Positions 54,520-62,815 of a stretch of 64,000 nucleotides of DNA are shown piece by piece. The DNA comes from CAWDCV01 sp963728125 (GTDB lineage: Bacteria; Actinomycetota; Actinomycetes; CAWDCV01): contig CAVSIZ010000001.1 in assembly GCA_963728125.1 (NCBI GenBank), positions 427,565 to 491,564 of the forward strand, in the 5' to 3' direction. Position numbers and translations under genes: made by a program. The first letter of the stretch is position 1. Each line of letters starts with the position of its first letter. Below the pieces are notes generated by a model. It worked only from the letters and a program-made list of their open reading frames with translations, did no database searches and was not told the origin of the DNA.

Positions 54520-55358
54520 CGCTCGTATCCCTCATCGTCCGGCATCAGCAGCACGATCTGCCCGTCGCCGAGCACCGCACGCGGTAGCAGCGGTCGGATG
54601 GTGCGTTCGTTCGCTGCAGCGAGCACGTCAGCCACGGTGTCGTACGGCATGAGCTCGGACAGCGTGACGGCTGTCGGCGGCAGCATCGCAAGCGACCCGT
54701 CGCGGAAGCCGTCGTACGCCTCGGCGGGCCGCATCCACACCGCCCGATCGGACTCGCCGCCAACATCCCGAGTTCGCTGCCCGGCCGGCAGTGACGCGAC
54801 GAAGAAGCGGGTGTCGTAGCGCCTCTCCTCGAACTCCGGCGTGATCCAGTGCGTCCAGGGCGCGAGCAGGTCGGCTCGCAGCACCAGCCCGCGCCGATCC
54901 AAGAGTTCCGCGAATGCGAGCGATCGATCCAGCAATGCCGCGCGATCCTTCTCCCACACGGGCCCGGTGGTGTCGGCGACGACGTCGTCCGGGGACGGGC
55001 CGGCGAGCAGCACACCGGACTCCTCGAACGTCTCGCGCACCGCAGCGCACGTCAGAGATCGGACCAGCGCAGTTTCCGCCGTCAACCGAGACTCCCAGGC
55101 GGTGGGCGGAGGCCCCGCCCACTGCAACGCCGTATCGGCATCGCGTGGATCGACAGTCCCGCCGGGGAACACGTGCATCCCCGCTGCGAACGCCATCGTC
55201 GTCACCCGACGCAGCAGGTACGCCTCCACACCATGTGGGGAGTCGCGTAGCAGCACCACGGTCGCCGCCGGGCGAGCGGCAGGCGGGACGAACGACGGGT
55301 CGGTGGTGCGCCTGACCCGATCCGCGAAGCTGGCCGGCAGTGTGCGTACGTCGGGCAT
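54516..55358 (-). CDS. NUDIX-family hydrolase
   Basis: 280 residues. N-terminal RPAATVVLLRDSPHGVEAYL, then AAGMHVFPGGTVDPRDADTA, and a spaced NUDIX box AAVRETFEESGVLL. The long insertion between the strand and the box is typical of the NUDT19-like group, which act on acyl-CoA in animals. Substrate unknown. ATG 55358. Coupled to the MBL gene. Confidence 0.88.
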   Translation of the reverse strand: MPDVRTLPASFADRVRRTTDPSFVPPAARPAATVVLLRDSPHGVEAYLLRRVTTMAFAAGMHVFPGGTVDPRDADTALQWAGPPPTAWESRLTAETALVRSLTCAAVRETFEESGVLLAGPSPDDVVADTTGPVWEKDRAALLDRSLAFAELLDRRGLVLRADLLAPWTHWITPEFEERRYDTRFFVASLPAGQRTRDVGGESDRAVWMRPAEAYDGFRDGSLAMLPPTAVTLSELMPYDTVADVLAAANERTIRPLLPRAVLGDGQIVLLMPDDEGYER

Positions 55359-55369
55359 CAGGACACGGC

Positions 55370-55828
55370 CTACTCGACCTCGACGATGACCTCGACCTCG
55401 ACGGGCGCGTTGCGTGGCAGGACAGCGACACCAACGGCGCTGCGCGCGTGCCGACCAGCAACACCGAACACCGATCCGAGCAGTTCACTCGCGCCGTTGA
55501 TCACCTCGGGCTGTCCGGTGAAGTCCGGCGCACTCGCAACGAAGCCGACCACCTTGACGACGCTGCGCACCGCTGTCAGCGAACCCACTTCCTCGCGGAT
55601 CGCAGCCAAGGCATTGAGCGCGCAGGTGGCTGCAAGTTGCTTCGCCTGCTCGCCACCGACCTCGGCCCCCACCTTGCCCGTCGCCGCGAGCTGTCCCCCG
55701 ACCAACGGCAGCTGTCCCGAGGTGTAGACGTACGATCCGCTGCGCAGCGCCGGCACGTACGCGGCGACCGGCGCCGCCACGAGCGGCAGCTCGATACCCA
55801 GCTCGGCGAGTCGTTCCTCCGGCGTCAT
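55370..55828 (-). CDS. RidA-family protein
   Basis: 152 residues of the YjgF/YER057c/UK114 fold: YVPALRSGSYVYTSGQLPLV, GKVGAEVGGEQAKQLAATCA, and the C-terminal ARSAVGVAVLPRNAPVEVEV. It is the longer variant with Ala/Pro in place of the Arg used by true RidA deaminases (R-x-A region reads HARSAVG, Arg present), so imine hydrolysis remains possible. ATG 55828 overlaps the DUF4177 stop (ATGA). Matches Rv3678c. Confidence 0.9.
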   Translation of the reverse strand: MTPEERLAELGIELPLVAAPVAAYVPALRSGSYVYTSGQLPLVGGQLAATGKVGAEVGGEQAKQLAATCALNALAAIREEVGSLTAVRSVVKVVGFVASAPDFTGQPEVINGASELLGSVFGVAGRHARSAVGVAVLPRNAPVEVEVIVEVE

Positions 55829-55980
55829 GACTTCGGCCGCTTCAGGTAGGCGACTAGCTGCTCGGGGTTGGGCCCCGGGATGACCGTCACCAATTCCCAC
55901 CCGTCGTCGCCCCAGTTGTCGAGGATCTGCTTCGTGGCGTGCGTGAGGAGCGGCACAGTCACGTACTCCCAGGCGTTCAT
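55825..55980 (-). CDS. DUF4177-family small protein
   Basis: 51 residues: MNAWEYVTVPLLTHATKQIL, then DNWGDDGWELVTVIPGPNPE, QLVAYLKRPKS. DUF4177 proteins have the WEY..L...G..GWELV pattern, clear here. Function unknown. It opens the minus-strand operon and is divergent from the first arsA gene with 39 bases between starts; it corresponds to the small gene next to Rv3678c. Confidence 0.9.
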   Translation of the reverse strand: MNAWEYVTVPLLTHATKQILDNWGDDGWELVTVIPGPNPEQLVAYLKRPKS

Positions 55981-56019
55981 GCGGGCACCATAGCTGTAGG
56001 CCCTCCTACTCTCAGGGTC

Positions 56020-57012
56020 ATGGGCGGACGCGACACCGACTGGGATGGCGTCCGCCTGCACATCGTCACGGGCAAGGGCGGGACGGGGAAGACGACGGTC
56101 GCGGCGGCACTCGCGCTGGCGCTGGCTGCTGGCGGTCGGACCACGCTGGTCGTCGAGACCGAGGGCCGGCAAGGCATCGCGCAGCTGTTCGACGTTCCCC
56201 CGCTGCCGTACGAGGAACGGCGCGTAGCGGTGGCGCCCGACGGCGGCGAGGTATACGCGCTCGCGGTCGACGCCGAGGCCGCGATGATCGAGTACCTCGA
56301 GCTGTTCTACAAGCTGGGCCGCGCGGGCGGTGCGCTGCGCAAGCTCGGCGCGGTCGAGTTCGCCACGACGATCGCGCCCGGTTTGCGCGACGTACTGCTC
56401 ACCGGAAAGACGTACGAGGCGGCCCGCCGGCGGACGAAGGACGGGTCGCCGGTGTACGACGCGGTCGTCATGGATGCACCGCCGACCGGACGGATCGCGA
56501 GGTTCCTCAACGTCAACACCGAGGTCGCTGGTCTTGCGCGCGTGGGTCCCGTACGCAATCAGGCGGACTCCATCATGAAGCTGTTGCAGTCGCCGCAGAC
56601 AGCGGTGCACATCGTCACTCTGCTCGAGGAGATGCCAGTACAGGAAACGCTCGACGGGGTCGCGGAACTGCGTCGCACCGAGCTCCCCGTAGGCGCGATC
56701 ATCGTCAACCTCGTGCGCGAGCCTTACCTATCCGCCGCCGACCTGACTGCTGCTCGCAACGGCCGACTCGACGACGAGGCGGTGCGTACCGACCTCAAGG
56801 CAGCGGGCCTGGATCCGGCGCCAGAGGTCGTGGACGGTCTGCTCACCGAGGCGGCAGAGCACGCCGAACGGGTGGCGCTGGAGCAGCGGGAGCGCCGCAT
56901 GCTGTCGAAGTTGAAGCGGCCGACGTACGAGTTGCCCGTCCTCGCCGAGGGCGTCGACCTCGGCGGGCTTTACAGCTTGGCCGAGGTGCTGCGCAGCCAG
57001 GGAGCAGCATGA
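56020..57012 (+). CDS. ArsA/GET3-like ATPase, first copy
   Basis: 330 residues. Deviant Walker A GKGGTGKTTVAAALAL at the N-terminus, switch region MDAPPTGRIARFL, and LVVETEGRQGIAQLF. Orthologue of Rv3679. With the partner Rv3680 it forms a heteromeric ATPase (BagA/B in mycobacteria) needed for glycerol and nitrite stress tolerance. ATG 56020. The stop TGA shares a base with the start of the leader peptide (TGATG), itself coupled to the second arsA gene. Confidence 0.93.
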   Translation: MGGRDTDWDGVRLHIVTGKGGTGKTTVAAALALALAAGGRTTLVVETEGRQGIAQLFDVPPLPYEERRVAVAPDGGEVYALAVDAEAAMIEYLELFYKLGRAGGALRKLGAVEFATTIAPGLRDVLLTGKTYEAARRRTKDGSPVYDAVVMDAPPTGRIARFLNVNTEVAGLARVGPVRNQADSIMKLLQSPQTAVHIVTLLEEMPVQETLDGVAELRRTELPVGAIIVNLVREPYLSAADLTAARNGRLDDEAVRTDLKAAGLDPAPEVVDGLLTEAAEHAERVALEQRERRMLSKLKRPTYELPVLAEGVDLGGLYSLAEVLRSQGAA

Positions 57013-57068
57013 TGGAGCAGCCGAGCCGACGAGCGAGGAACGAGCGAGATGGCGAGCGCGACCAATGA
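57012..57068 (+). CDS. leader peptide between the two arsA genes, repeat copy 2
   Basis: 18 codons, MEQPSRRARNERDGERDQ. The ATG shares a base with the stop of the first arsA gene (TGATG) and the TGA overlaps the ATG of the second (ATGA), so three reading frames are chained without a gap. It differs from the copy before acs at about 4 of 57 bases and is 14 of 18 residues identical. The conservation and the start-stop links support translation. Confidence 0.6.
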   Translation: MEQPSRRARNERDGERDQ

Positions 57069-58192
57069 CGATGACAACGTCACTCGACATCGATGCCCTC
57101 ATTGATGACCCGCAGACGAGGATCCTCGTGTGCTGCGGGTCCGGCGGCGTCGGCAAGACGACGACCGCTGCAGCACTGGCGCTACGCGCGGCAGAGCGAG
57201 GCCGACGGGTCGTCGTCCTCACGATCGACCCGGCCCGGCGCCTCGCGCAGTCGATGGGCCTGACCGAGCTAGACAACGTGCCCCGGCCGGTGGCCGGCAT
57301 CGGTGCGGACAGCGACGGCGAGCTGCACGCGATGATGCTCGACATGAAGCGGACGTTCGACGAGATCGTGCTCGAGCACGCCTCGGGGGACAAGGCCGCG
57401 CAGATCCTCGACAACCCCTTCTACCAGTCGCTGTCGTCGTCGTTCTCCGGCACGCAGGAGTACATGGCGATGGAGAAGCTCGGCCAGCTGCGCGCGACCG
57501 ACGAGTGGGACCTCGTCGTCGTCGACACGCCACCATCGCGGTCGGCGCTCGACTTCCTCGACGCGCCAAAGCGGCTCGGGAATTTCCTCGATGGGCGCTT
57601 CATCCGCATCCTGATGGCGCCGGTCAAGGCTGGCAGTCGTACCTATATGAAGGCGCTGTCGTTCGGCGTCTCGACCGTGACCAACGTCATGATGCGCGTT
57701 CTCGGCGCCGGCTTCCTGCGCGACGTGCAGACGTTCGTCGCCGCGCTCGACACGATGTTCGGTGGATTTCGCGAGCGGGCAGATACGACGTACGAGCTGC
57801 TCAAGGCTCCTGGAACGGCATTCCTCGTCGTCGCGGCGCCGGAGCCCGACGCGCTTCGCGAAGCGTCGTACTTCGTCGATCGGCTGAGCACCGAGGGCAT
57901 GCCGCTAGCGGGCCTCGTCCTCAATCGGGTGCATCGCACTGCAGCGCCGGAGCTGTCCGCCGCCCGCAGCCTGGCCGCGGCCGAGGACCTGGAAGAGCGC
58001 GACGAGTCGGTCACTGCGACGCTGCTGCGACTCCATGCGGATCGGATGCTCGTGCTCGCGCGGGAGAAACGGTTGCGCGAGCGCTTCACCTCGGTCCACG
58101 CTGCGGTGCCCGTCGTCGAGGTGCCGGTGCAGCCGACGGATGTCCACGACCTGGACGGGCTGCGCTCGATCGGCGCAGCGCTCGCGGCTTAG
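57065..58192 (+). CDS. ArsA/GET3-like ATPase, second copy
   Basis: 375 residues. Walker A CCGSGGVGKTTTAAALALRA, switch I/II LTIDPARRLAQSMGL and VVDTPPSRSALDFLD. Orthologue of Rv3680. Residue order fits the anion-transporting ATPase family, but no arsenite-binding cysteines are seen, so the arsenic name is historical. Translation should depend on the leader peptide at 57012-57068. Ends before two hairpins at 58218-58336. Confidence 0.93.
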   Translation: MTMTTSLDIDALIDDPQTRILVCCGSGGVGKTTTAAALALRAAERGRRVVVLTIDPARRLAQSMGLTELDNVPRPVAGIGADSDGELHAMMLDMKRTFDEIVLEHASGDKAAQILDNPFYQSLSSSFSGTQEYMAMEKLGQLRATDEWDLVVVDTPPSRSALDFLDAPKRLGNFLDGRFIRILMAPVKAGSRTYMKALSFGVSTVTNVMMRVLGAGFLRDVQTFVAALDTMFGGFRERADTTYELLKAPGTAFLVVAAPEPDALREASYFVDRLSTEGMPLAGLVLNRVHRTAAPELSAARSLAAAEDLEERDESVTATLLRLHADRMLVLAREKRLRERFTSVHAAVPVVEVPVQPTDVHDLDGLRSIGAALAA

Positions 58193-58217
58193 CGTCCGGC
58201 TCTGTAACGGCCAAGGC

Positions 58218-58248
58218 CGTCCTGGGCCTCCCCCGTATGCCCAGGACG
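58218..58248 (+). terminator. hairpin after the second arsA gene
   Basis: CGTCCTGGGC (58218-58227) and GCCCAGGACG (58239-58248), a perfect 10-base stem with an 11-base loop, 25 bases beyond the arsA stop. No T tract. Confidence 0.6.
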
Positions 58249-58306
58249 ACTCGAGCCCCTGCCGTCCCCCACTGTCCCCCGTCTGCGCCGGCGACCCGGC
58301 CCGCGT

Positions 58307-58336
58307 GCTTCTGCTCGCCCCTCCTCGAGCAGAAGC
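58307..58336 (-). terminator. hairpin after whiB4
   Basis: GCTTCTGCTCG (58307-58317) and CGAGCAGAAGC (58326-58336), a perfect 11-base stem with an 8-base loop, 14 bases beyond the whiB stop. It forms a terminator pair with the previous hairpin between convergent genes. Confidence 0.6.
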
Positions 58337-58350
58337 AGCTGCGGACCGGG

Positions 58351-58680
58351 TCAGCCGGCCGCCCGCTCCTCGCCGGAGTCGGGCGAGCCTTGGTCCAGCG
58401 TCGAGATTGCGTGCTCGGCGCGAGCCGTCTCGAGCAGGCGGCGCCAGGACGTGACATTGGGACGCCGGCGCAGCAGCGCCCGACGCTCCCGCTCGGTCAT
58501 GCCGCCCCAGACGCCGTACTCGGTCTGGTTGTCCAACGCATCCGCCAGGCACTCCGTGCGTACCGGGCAGCCCTGGCAGATCGCCTTGGCCCGGTTCTGT
58601 GCCGCCCCCTGAACGAATAGCGCATCCGGGTCAGCCTTCCGGCAACTCGCCCGGCTGGCCCACTCGACCGTCCACAGCAT
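58351..58680 (-). CDS. whiB4: WhiB4/WblA-family Fe-S regulator
   Basis: 109 residues from ATG 58680 (MLWTVEWASRASC). Four cysteines C13, C35, C38 and C44 (SRASC, ICQGC, RTEC) hold a [4Fe-4S] cluster. The G(V/I)WGG turn is YGVWGGMTERERRALLRRRP, followed by the basic DNA-binding end. WhiB4/WblA is a redox sensor that represses antioxidant or antibiotic genes. A longer start at GTG 58704 is less likely. Divergent from the ponA gene. Confidence 0.93.
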   Translation of the reverse strand: MLWTVEWASRASCRKADPDALFVQGAAQNRAKAICQGCPVRTECLADALDNQTEYGVWGGMTERERRALLRRRPNVTSWRRLLETARAEHAISTLDQGSPDSGEERAAG

Positions 58681-58876
58681 CGACTTGTCCCCGCCCCTTC
58701 TCACGTACCCCGCCCCCGCCTGTCATCGTCAGCCGTAGCTGTGCGTGACAGCCGATGGTGACGCTACGCAGCCAGCCACCTCGCCCACCAGATCCGTTAG
58801 GGCACACTCCGCCGGCTCGTATGGGTCATTCGCACTCATCCCATCGGTGGATGGGGGTCATCCGTTTCGGGGCACG

Positions 58877-58930
58877 TTGGAGCAGCCGGGCCGCCGAGCG
58901 AGGGACGAGCGAGAAGGGGAGCGCGACCAG
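58877..58930 (+). repeat. third copy of the leader repeat, in frame with ponA
   Basis: 18 codons starting TTG that translate as LEQPGRRARDEREGERDQ, clearly the same element as at 42099 and 57012. The stop is missing (CAG GGC in place of CAA TGA), so the frame continues into the N-terminus of the ponA protein. It either extends that protein by 30 residues or is an ancestral leader that lost its stop. Confidence 0.7.
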
Positions 58931-58966
58931 GGCACGGAGCGGCTGTCGGAGACGTTCCGTAGAGTC

Positions 58967-61393
58967 ATGGGTGTGGCTGCGGATTCCTGGCGGTCGGAGC
59001 GGGGCATGATCGGGCGCTTGACGCTCTTCGTGGGCGCCAGCGCTCTGTCCGGCGTGCTCGTCGCGGCCCTCGCCGTGCCGTTCCTCGGCAGTGTCGGACT
59101 GGTCGCCAAGGATTCGGCGGAGAGCTTCCAGAACCTGCCCAGCGAGCTTGAGTTGCCGCCGCTGCCGCAGCGCTCGACGATCCTGGCCGCCGACGGCACG
59201 CTGCTCGCCAACTTCTACGACGAGAACCGCATCTCCGTACCGCTCGATTCGGTGGCGCCGATCATGCGGCAGGCCGTGGTGGCCATCGAGGATGCCCGCT
59301 TCTACGAGCACGGGGGCGTCGACCCCAAGGGCGCGGCCCGCGCTCTCGTCACCAACCTGCAGTCGGGCGGCATCGAGCAGGGCGCGTCGACGCTGACGAT
59401 GCAGTACGTCCGCAACGTGTTGAAGGAGATCGCTGGAGAGGACACCGAGGAACAGGCCGCGGCGGTCGAGCAGAGCATCACCCGCAAGCTGCAGGAGATG
59501 AGCTACGCGGTGGCGCTCGAGCAGAAATACACCAAAGACCAGATCCTCGAGGGCTACCTCAACATCTCGTACTTCGCCGATGGTGTGCACGGTGTCGAGG
59601 CAGCATCTCGCCACTACTTCAACAAGAACGCGAATGCGCTGACACTGCCCGAAGCTGCGCTGCTCGCCGGCATCGTGCAGCGTCCCGGCCGGTATGACCC
59701 GGTGAAGTTCGGGCCGGCATCGGTCGCCCGGCGCAACGTCGTCATCGAGCGGATGGTCGAGCTGGGCTTCGTGCCCCGAGCCGATGCTGACGCTGCCATC
59801 GCCTCGCCGATCGGGCTCAACGTGCAGGAGACCGGCAACGGCTGCGAGGTGGCCAACTACCAGGCCGGCTTCTTCTGCGACTACGTGCTCAAGGTGCTGC
59901 AGAACGACCCCGCATTCGGTGAGACAAAGGCCGATCGCACCAACCTGCTGCTGCGCGGCGGGCTGACGATCACGACAACGCTCGATCCCCGGATGCAGGA
60001 GGCCGCGCAGGCCGGCATCGATGGACGCATCGAGCAAGACAACGAGGTCGCGGTCGCGCTGGCCACCGTCGAGCCGGGCACCGGCATCATCAAGGCGATG
60101 GCGAGCAATCGTCGCTACAGCCCGAACGAGACGCCGGGGACGACCACGGTCAACCTGTCGACCGACTACGCGACCGGCAACAGCCGCGGCTTCCAGGGTG
60201 GCTCGACGTTCAAGACCTTCGTCCTCGCCGCAGCCATCGCGCAGGGCATCCCGCTGTCGCAGTCGTACGCAGCTCCGGCGAAGATCAGCCTGCCCAACTT
60301 CCCGAACTGCCGAAACGGCGGACGTCGCTTCCCCGACGTGTGGGAGCCGTCGAACGCGGGCTCGGGGGGGTACGAGTCCCTCGACATGGTGAGCGCGACC
60401 CGCGCGTCAGTGAACACCTACTTCGCCCAGCTCGAGCAGCAGACCGGGTTCTGTGCGGCCATGGACATGGCCAAGGCGGCCGGTGTCACGCGCGCCGACG
60501 GTCGCGAGGAATTTCTGAGCGACCGATCATTCGTGTTGGGGCCCGAGGAAGTGTCGCCGCTGACGATGGCGGAGGCGTACGCGACGTTTGCAGCTCGCGG
60601 CGTGCACTGCGAGCCGCGCGCCATCAGTGCCGTGACCGACGCGTCCGGTGCTCCGATCTCTGTGCCACCGCAGACCTGCGCACAGACCATCGCGCAGCCG
60701 GTGGCCGATGTCGTCAACGCGGTGCTGCAGACCGTGGTTTCACCAGGCGCGACCGGCGCCAACATGATCATCGATCGCCCGGCTGCTGGAAAGACCGGAA
60801 CGACGAACGGCAACGTGGCGGTGTGGTTCAACGGCTACACCCCCCAGCTGTCGACAGCGGTCTGGGCGGGATTCCCCGGCGAGAGCCGGTCGCTCGTCAA
60901 TCTCACGATCATGGGTAATCGGTTGAGTGAGGCGTTCGGTAGTCGCCTGCCCGGGCCGATCTGGAAAGACGTCATGACCGCGCAGCTCGATGGGATCGAA
61001 CCGGTCGGTTTCCAGGGCCCGGACTACTCGCAGTTGCCCGGCATGGAGATCGAGATCCCGCGCGTGAGCGGGCTGCCGGTGAACGAGGCAGTGGCAGCGC
61101 TGCAGGGCGCGGGTCTCCAGGTCGCCATCCGCGACGGTGCCGTGAACTCGCGTGTGGGCGCTGGGCTCGTGGCATTCACCGACCCACGCTCCGGCAGCCG
61201 GACCGGTCCCGGGGCGACGGTGACGATCTACATCAGCAACGGCGTCCCTCCGGGCGCGCCGCTTGCTCCTGGGCAACCGCAGCAACCCGGCCAGCCCGGT
61301 CAGAATGGCCAGGCGGCGGCGCAGGACACGCGCCAGCAGATCCGCGACGCCATCCGCGAAGCCCGCGAGCGCGCTCGCGGCAACCGCGGGTAA
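58967..61393 (+). CDS. ponA2: bifunctional penicillin-binding protein, PonA2-like, with one PASTA domain
   Basis: 808 residues from ATG 58967; the frame is open back to 58745 and includes the leader repeat. One N-terminal membrane helix, a GT51 glycosyltransferase (VVAIEDARFYEHGGVD, GASTLTMQYVRN), then a transpeptidase with STFK (GGSTFKTF), SVN (RASVNTYF) and KTG (AGKTGTTNG). A single PASTA domain (about 700-760) and a Pro/Gln-rich tail close it. It polymerises and cross-links peptidoglycan outside the membrane. Position equals Rv3682 next to whiB4. Confidence 0.94.
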   Translation: MGVAADSWRSERGMIGRLTLFVGASALSGVLVAALAVPFLGSVGLVAKDSAESFQNLPSELELPPLPQRSTILAADGTLLANFYDENRISVPLDSVAPIMRQAVVAIEDARFYEHGGVDPKGAARALVTNLQSGGIEQGASTLTMQYVRNVLKEIAGEDTEEQAAAVEQSITRKLQEMSYAVALEQKYTKDQILEGYLNISYFADGVHGVEAASRHYFNKNANALTLPEAALLAGIVQRPGRYDPVKFGPASVARRNVVIERMVELGFVPRADADAAIASPIGLNVQETGNGCEVANYQAGFFCDYVLKVLQNDPAFGETKADRTNLLLRGGLTITTTLDPRMQEAAQAGIDGRIEQDNEVAVALATVEPGTGIIKAMASNRRYSPNETPGTTTVNLSTDYATGNSRGFQGGSTFKTFVLAAAIAQGIPLSQSYAAPAKISLPNFPNCRNGGRRFPDVWEPSNAGSGGYESLDMVSATRASVNTYFAQLEQQTGFCAAMDMAKAAGVTRADGREEFLSDRSFVLGPEEVSPLTMAEAYATFAARGVHCEPRAISAVTDASGAPISVPPQTCAQTIAQPVADVVNAVLQTVVSPGATGANMIIDRPAAGKTGTTNGNVAVWFNGYTPQLSTAVWAGFPGESRSLVNLTIMGNRLSEAFGSRLPGPIWKDVMTAQLDGIEPVGFQGPDYSQLPGMEIEIPRVSGLPVNEAVAALQGAGLQVAIRDGAVNSRVGAGLVAFTDPRSGSRTGPGATVTIYISNGVPPGAPLAPGQPQQPGQPGQNGQAAAQDTRQQIRDAIREARERARGNRG

Positions 61394-61437
61394 CGGACTC
61401 GGGCACTCCACTCGCCCCGCCCCGCTGCACGACGCCG

Positions 61438-61513
61438 TTCCCGTCATGCTCGGCAAAGCCCAATCTTGGGCCCATTCGCGCGGAAAGTGGGCTTCTGGCG
61501 AGCATGACGGGAA
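61438..61513. repeat. long intergenic palindromic element
   Basis: Outer arms TTCCCGTCATGCTCG (61438-61452) and CGAGCATGACGGGAA (61499-61513) are perfect; inside, AAGCCCA (61456-61462) pairs with TGGGCTT (61488-61494). Together about 76 bases of stem. It lies 44 bases after ponA. It resembles dispersed palindromic elements of high-GC actinobacteria, and can also act as a terminator. Confidence 0.75.
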
Positions 61514-61563
61514 GGTGTGGATGACGAACCGCGGCTTGAGGCTGACGTGACCATCCTTGAGCG

Positions 61564-62350
61564 GTGGCCGCGCCCGTCAGACCTCCGAGGCGACTGTTCA
61601 CCGTCGCGCAATCTCGCGCCATGGGTCTCGACCGTGCTGCGCTCCGTCGACTGGCCCGCTCAGATGACTGGATGCTGCATCCCGGCGTGCTCTGCGACGC
61701 GCAGCTATGGGACAGCCTGACCGACGATCCTTCGGCCGCGCTCCAGATCGCGGCCGCGCAACTGTGTCTCGACCGGGCAGCATGGGCGAGTCACGAGTCG
61801 GCCGCATCGTGCATGAATTGCTGCTGCCTCGCGCACCGACACAGGTCATGCTGACCGTGATCGCCATCGACGCAGCGCTGCATTGCCAGCGCACGACTCG
61901 TACAGAACTCTCATCTGTACTCGCGTCGTGCCGCGGTTGGCCGGCATTCGGCGAGTGACCCGAGCGCTGTTCCTGGCCGACGGTCGGCGTGAGTCGCCCT
62001 TGGAGTCACGTTCGTTCGTGTTCTTCAACGACGCCGGACTGCCGAGTCCTGAGCCGCAGGCGTGGATCGAGGACGAGGACGGATTCCTCGCTGCGCGTGT
62101 GGATGCGCTGTGGCGCGACCATCGCGTCATCGGCGAATGCGACGGCGCTGTTAAGTACGACATCGATGCTGCACCGACCATGCTGCTTGCGGAGAAACGT
62201 CGACAGGAACTGCTCGAAGACCTCGGCTACATCGTCGTGCGCTGGGATCACGCCGACCTCACGCACCATGCAGCCGCGACGAAACAGCGGATTCTGCATG
62301 ACTTCAGCCGTTGTGACTTACTACGACGACGGATTCAGCCGGCCAGCTGA
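61564..62350 (+). pseudogene. AbiEi-antitoxin/DUF559-like protein, frameshifted
   Basis: From GTG 61564 the N-terminal part reads RRLFTVAQSRAMGLDRAALR and LARSDDWMLHPGVLCDAQL, an AbiEi-like winged helix. The frame then changes twice (HELLLPRAPTQVMLTVIAID in a second frame, TRALFLADGRRESPLESRSF in a third). The C-terminal end carries WRDHRVIGECDGAVKYDIDA and VVRWDHADLTH, a DUF559/Vsr-like nuclease-type core with GE-D-K. It should be about 260 residues. Probably a non-functional toxin-antitoxin-associated or nuclease relic. It overlaps the GatB/YqeY gene end by 16 bases. Confidence 0.72.
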
Positions 62351-62790
62351 CGCCGTACCTCCGCCGCGACGCGACCACCCTCGGCACGACCCGCTACGCG
62401 CGGGGTGACGACCTTCATCACTGTGCCCAGGCCTCCCGGCCCGTCCGCGCCCGTCTCGTCGATCGCGCTTGCGACCAGCGCGCGCAAGTCGTCGTCAGAC
62501 AGCTGCGCCGGTAGGTAGTCATCGAGCACCCGACCCTCGGCCCGCTCGCGCTCCGCCAGCTCCGGCCGCCCGCCAGATGCGAATGCGTCGGCCGCTTCTC
62601 GACGGCGCTTGGCCTCCCGCGTCAGCACTCGTACGACCTCGTCGTCGGACAACTCGCGCGCCGCCTTGCCAGCGACCTCTTCGTTGGTCACTGCGGCCAA
62701 CGCCATCCTCAGCGTGGCCAGCTTCAGCTCATCACGTTCGCGCAAAGCCTTCGTGAGATCGGCCTGCAAACGATTCTTGAGCTCCGGCAT
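62335..62790 (-). CDS. GatB/YqeY-domain protein
   Basis: 151 residues. Starts MPELKNRLQADLTKALRERD and keeps the family pattern: LATLRMALAAVTNEEV, VLTREAKRRREAADAFASGG, LDDYLPAQLSDDDL, and GGLGTVMKVVTPRVAGRAEG. YqeY proteins resemble the tRNA-binding tail of GatB; their role is unclear. ATG 62790. Nearly divergent from the phosphoesterase gene (25 bases between starts). Confidence 0.92.
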   Translation of the reverse strand: MPELKNRLQADLTKALRERDELKLATLRMALAAVTNEEVAGKAARELSDDEVVRVLTREAKRRREAADAFASGGRPELAERERAEGRVLDDYLPAQLSDDDLRALVASAIDETGADGPGGLGTVMKVVTPRVAGRAEGGRVAAEVRRQLAG

Positions 62791-62815
62791 GGCGGCAGTC
62801 TGCCAGCATGGAGGA

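Noticed and set aside
58734..58768. CGTAGC/GCTACG inverted repeat between whiB4 and ponA
   Set aside because: Only 6 bases with a long gap; expected by chance.
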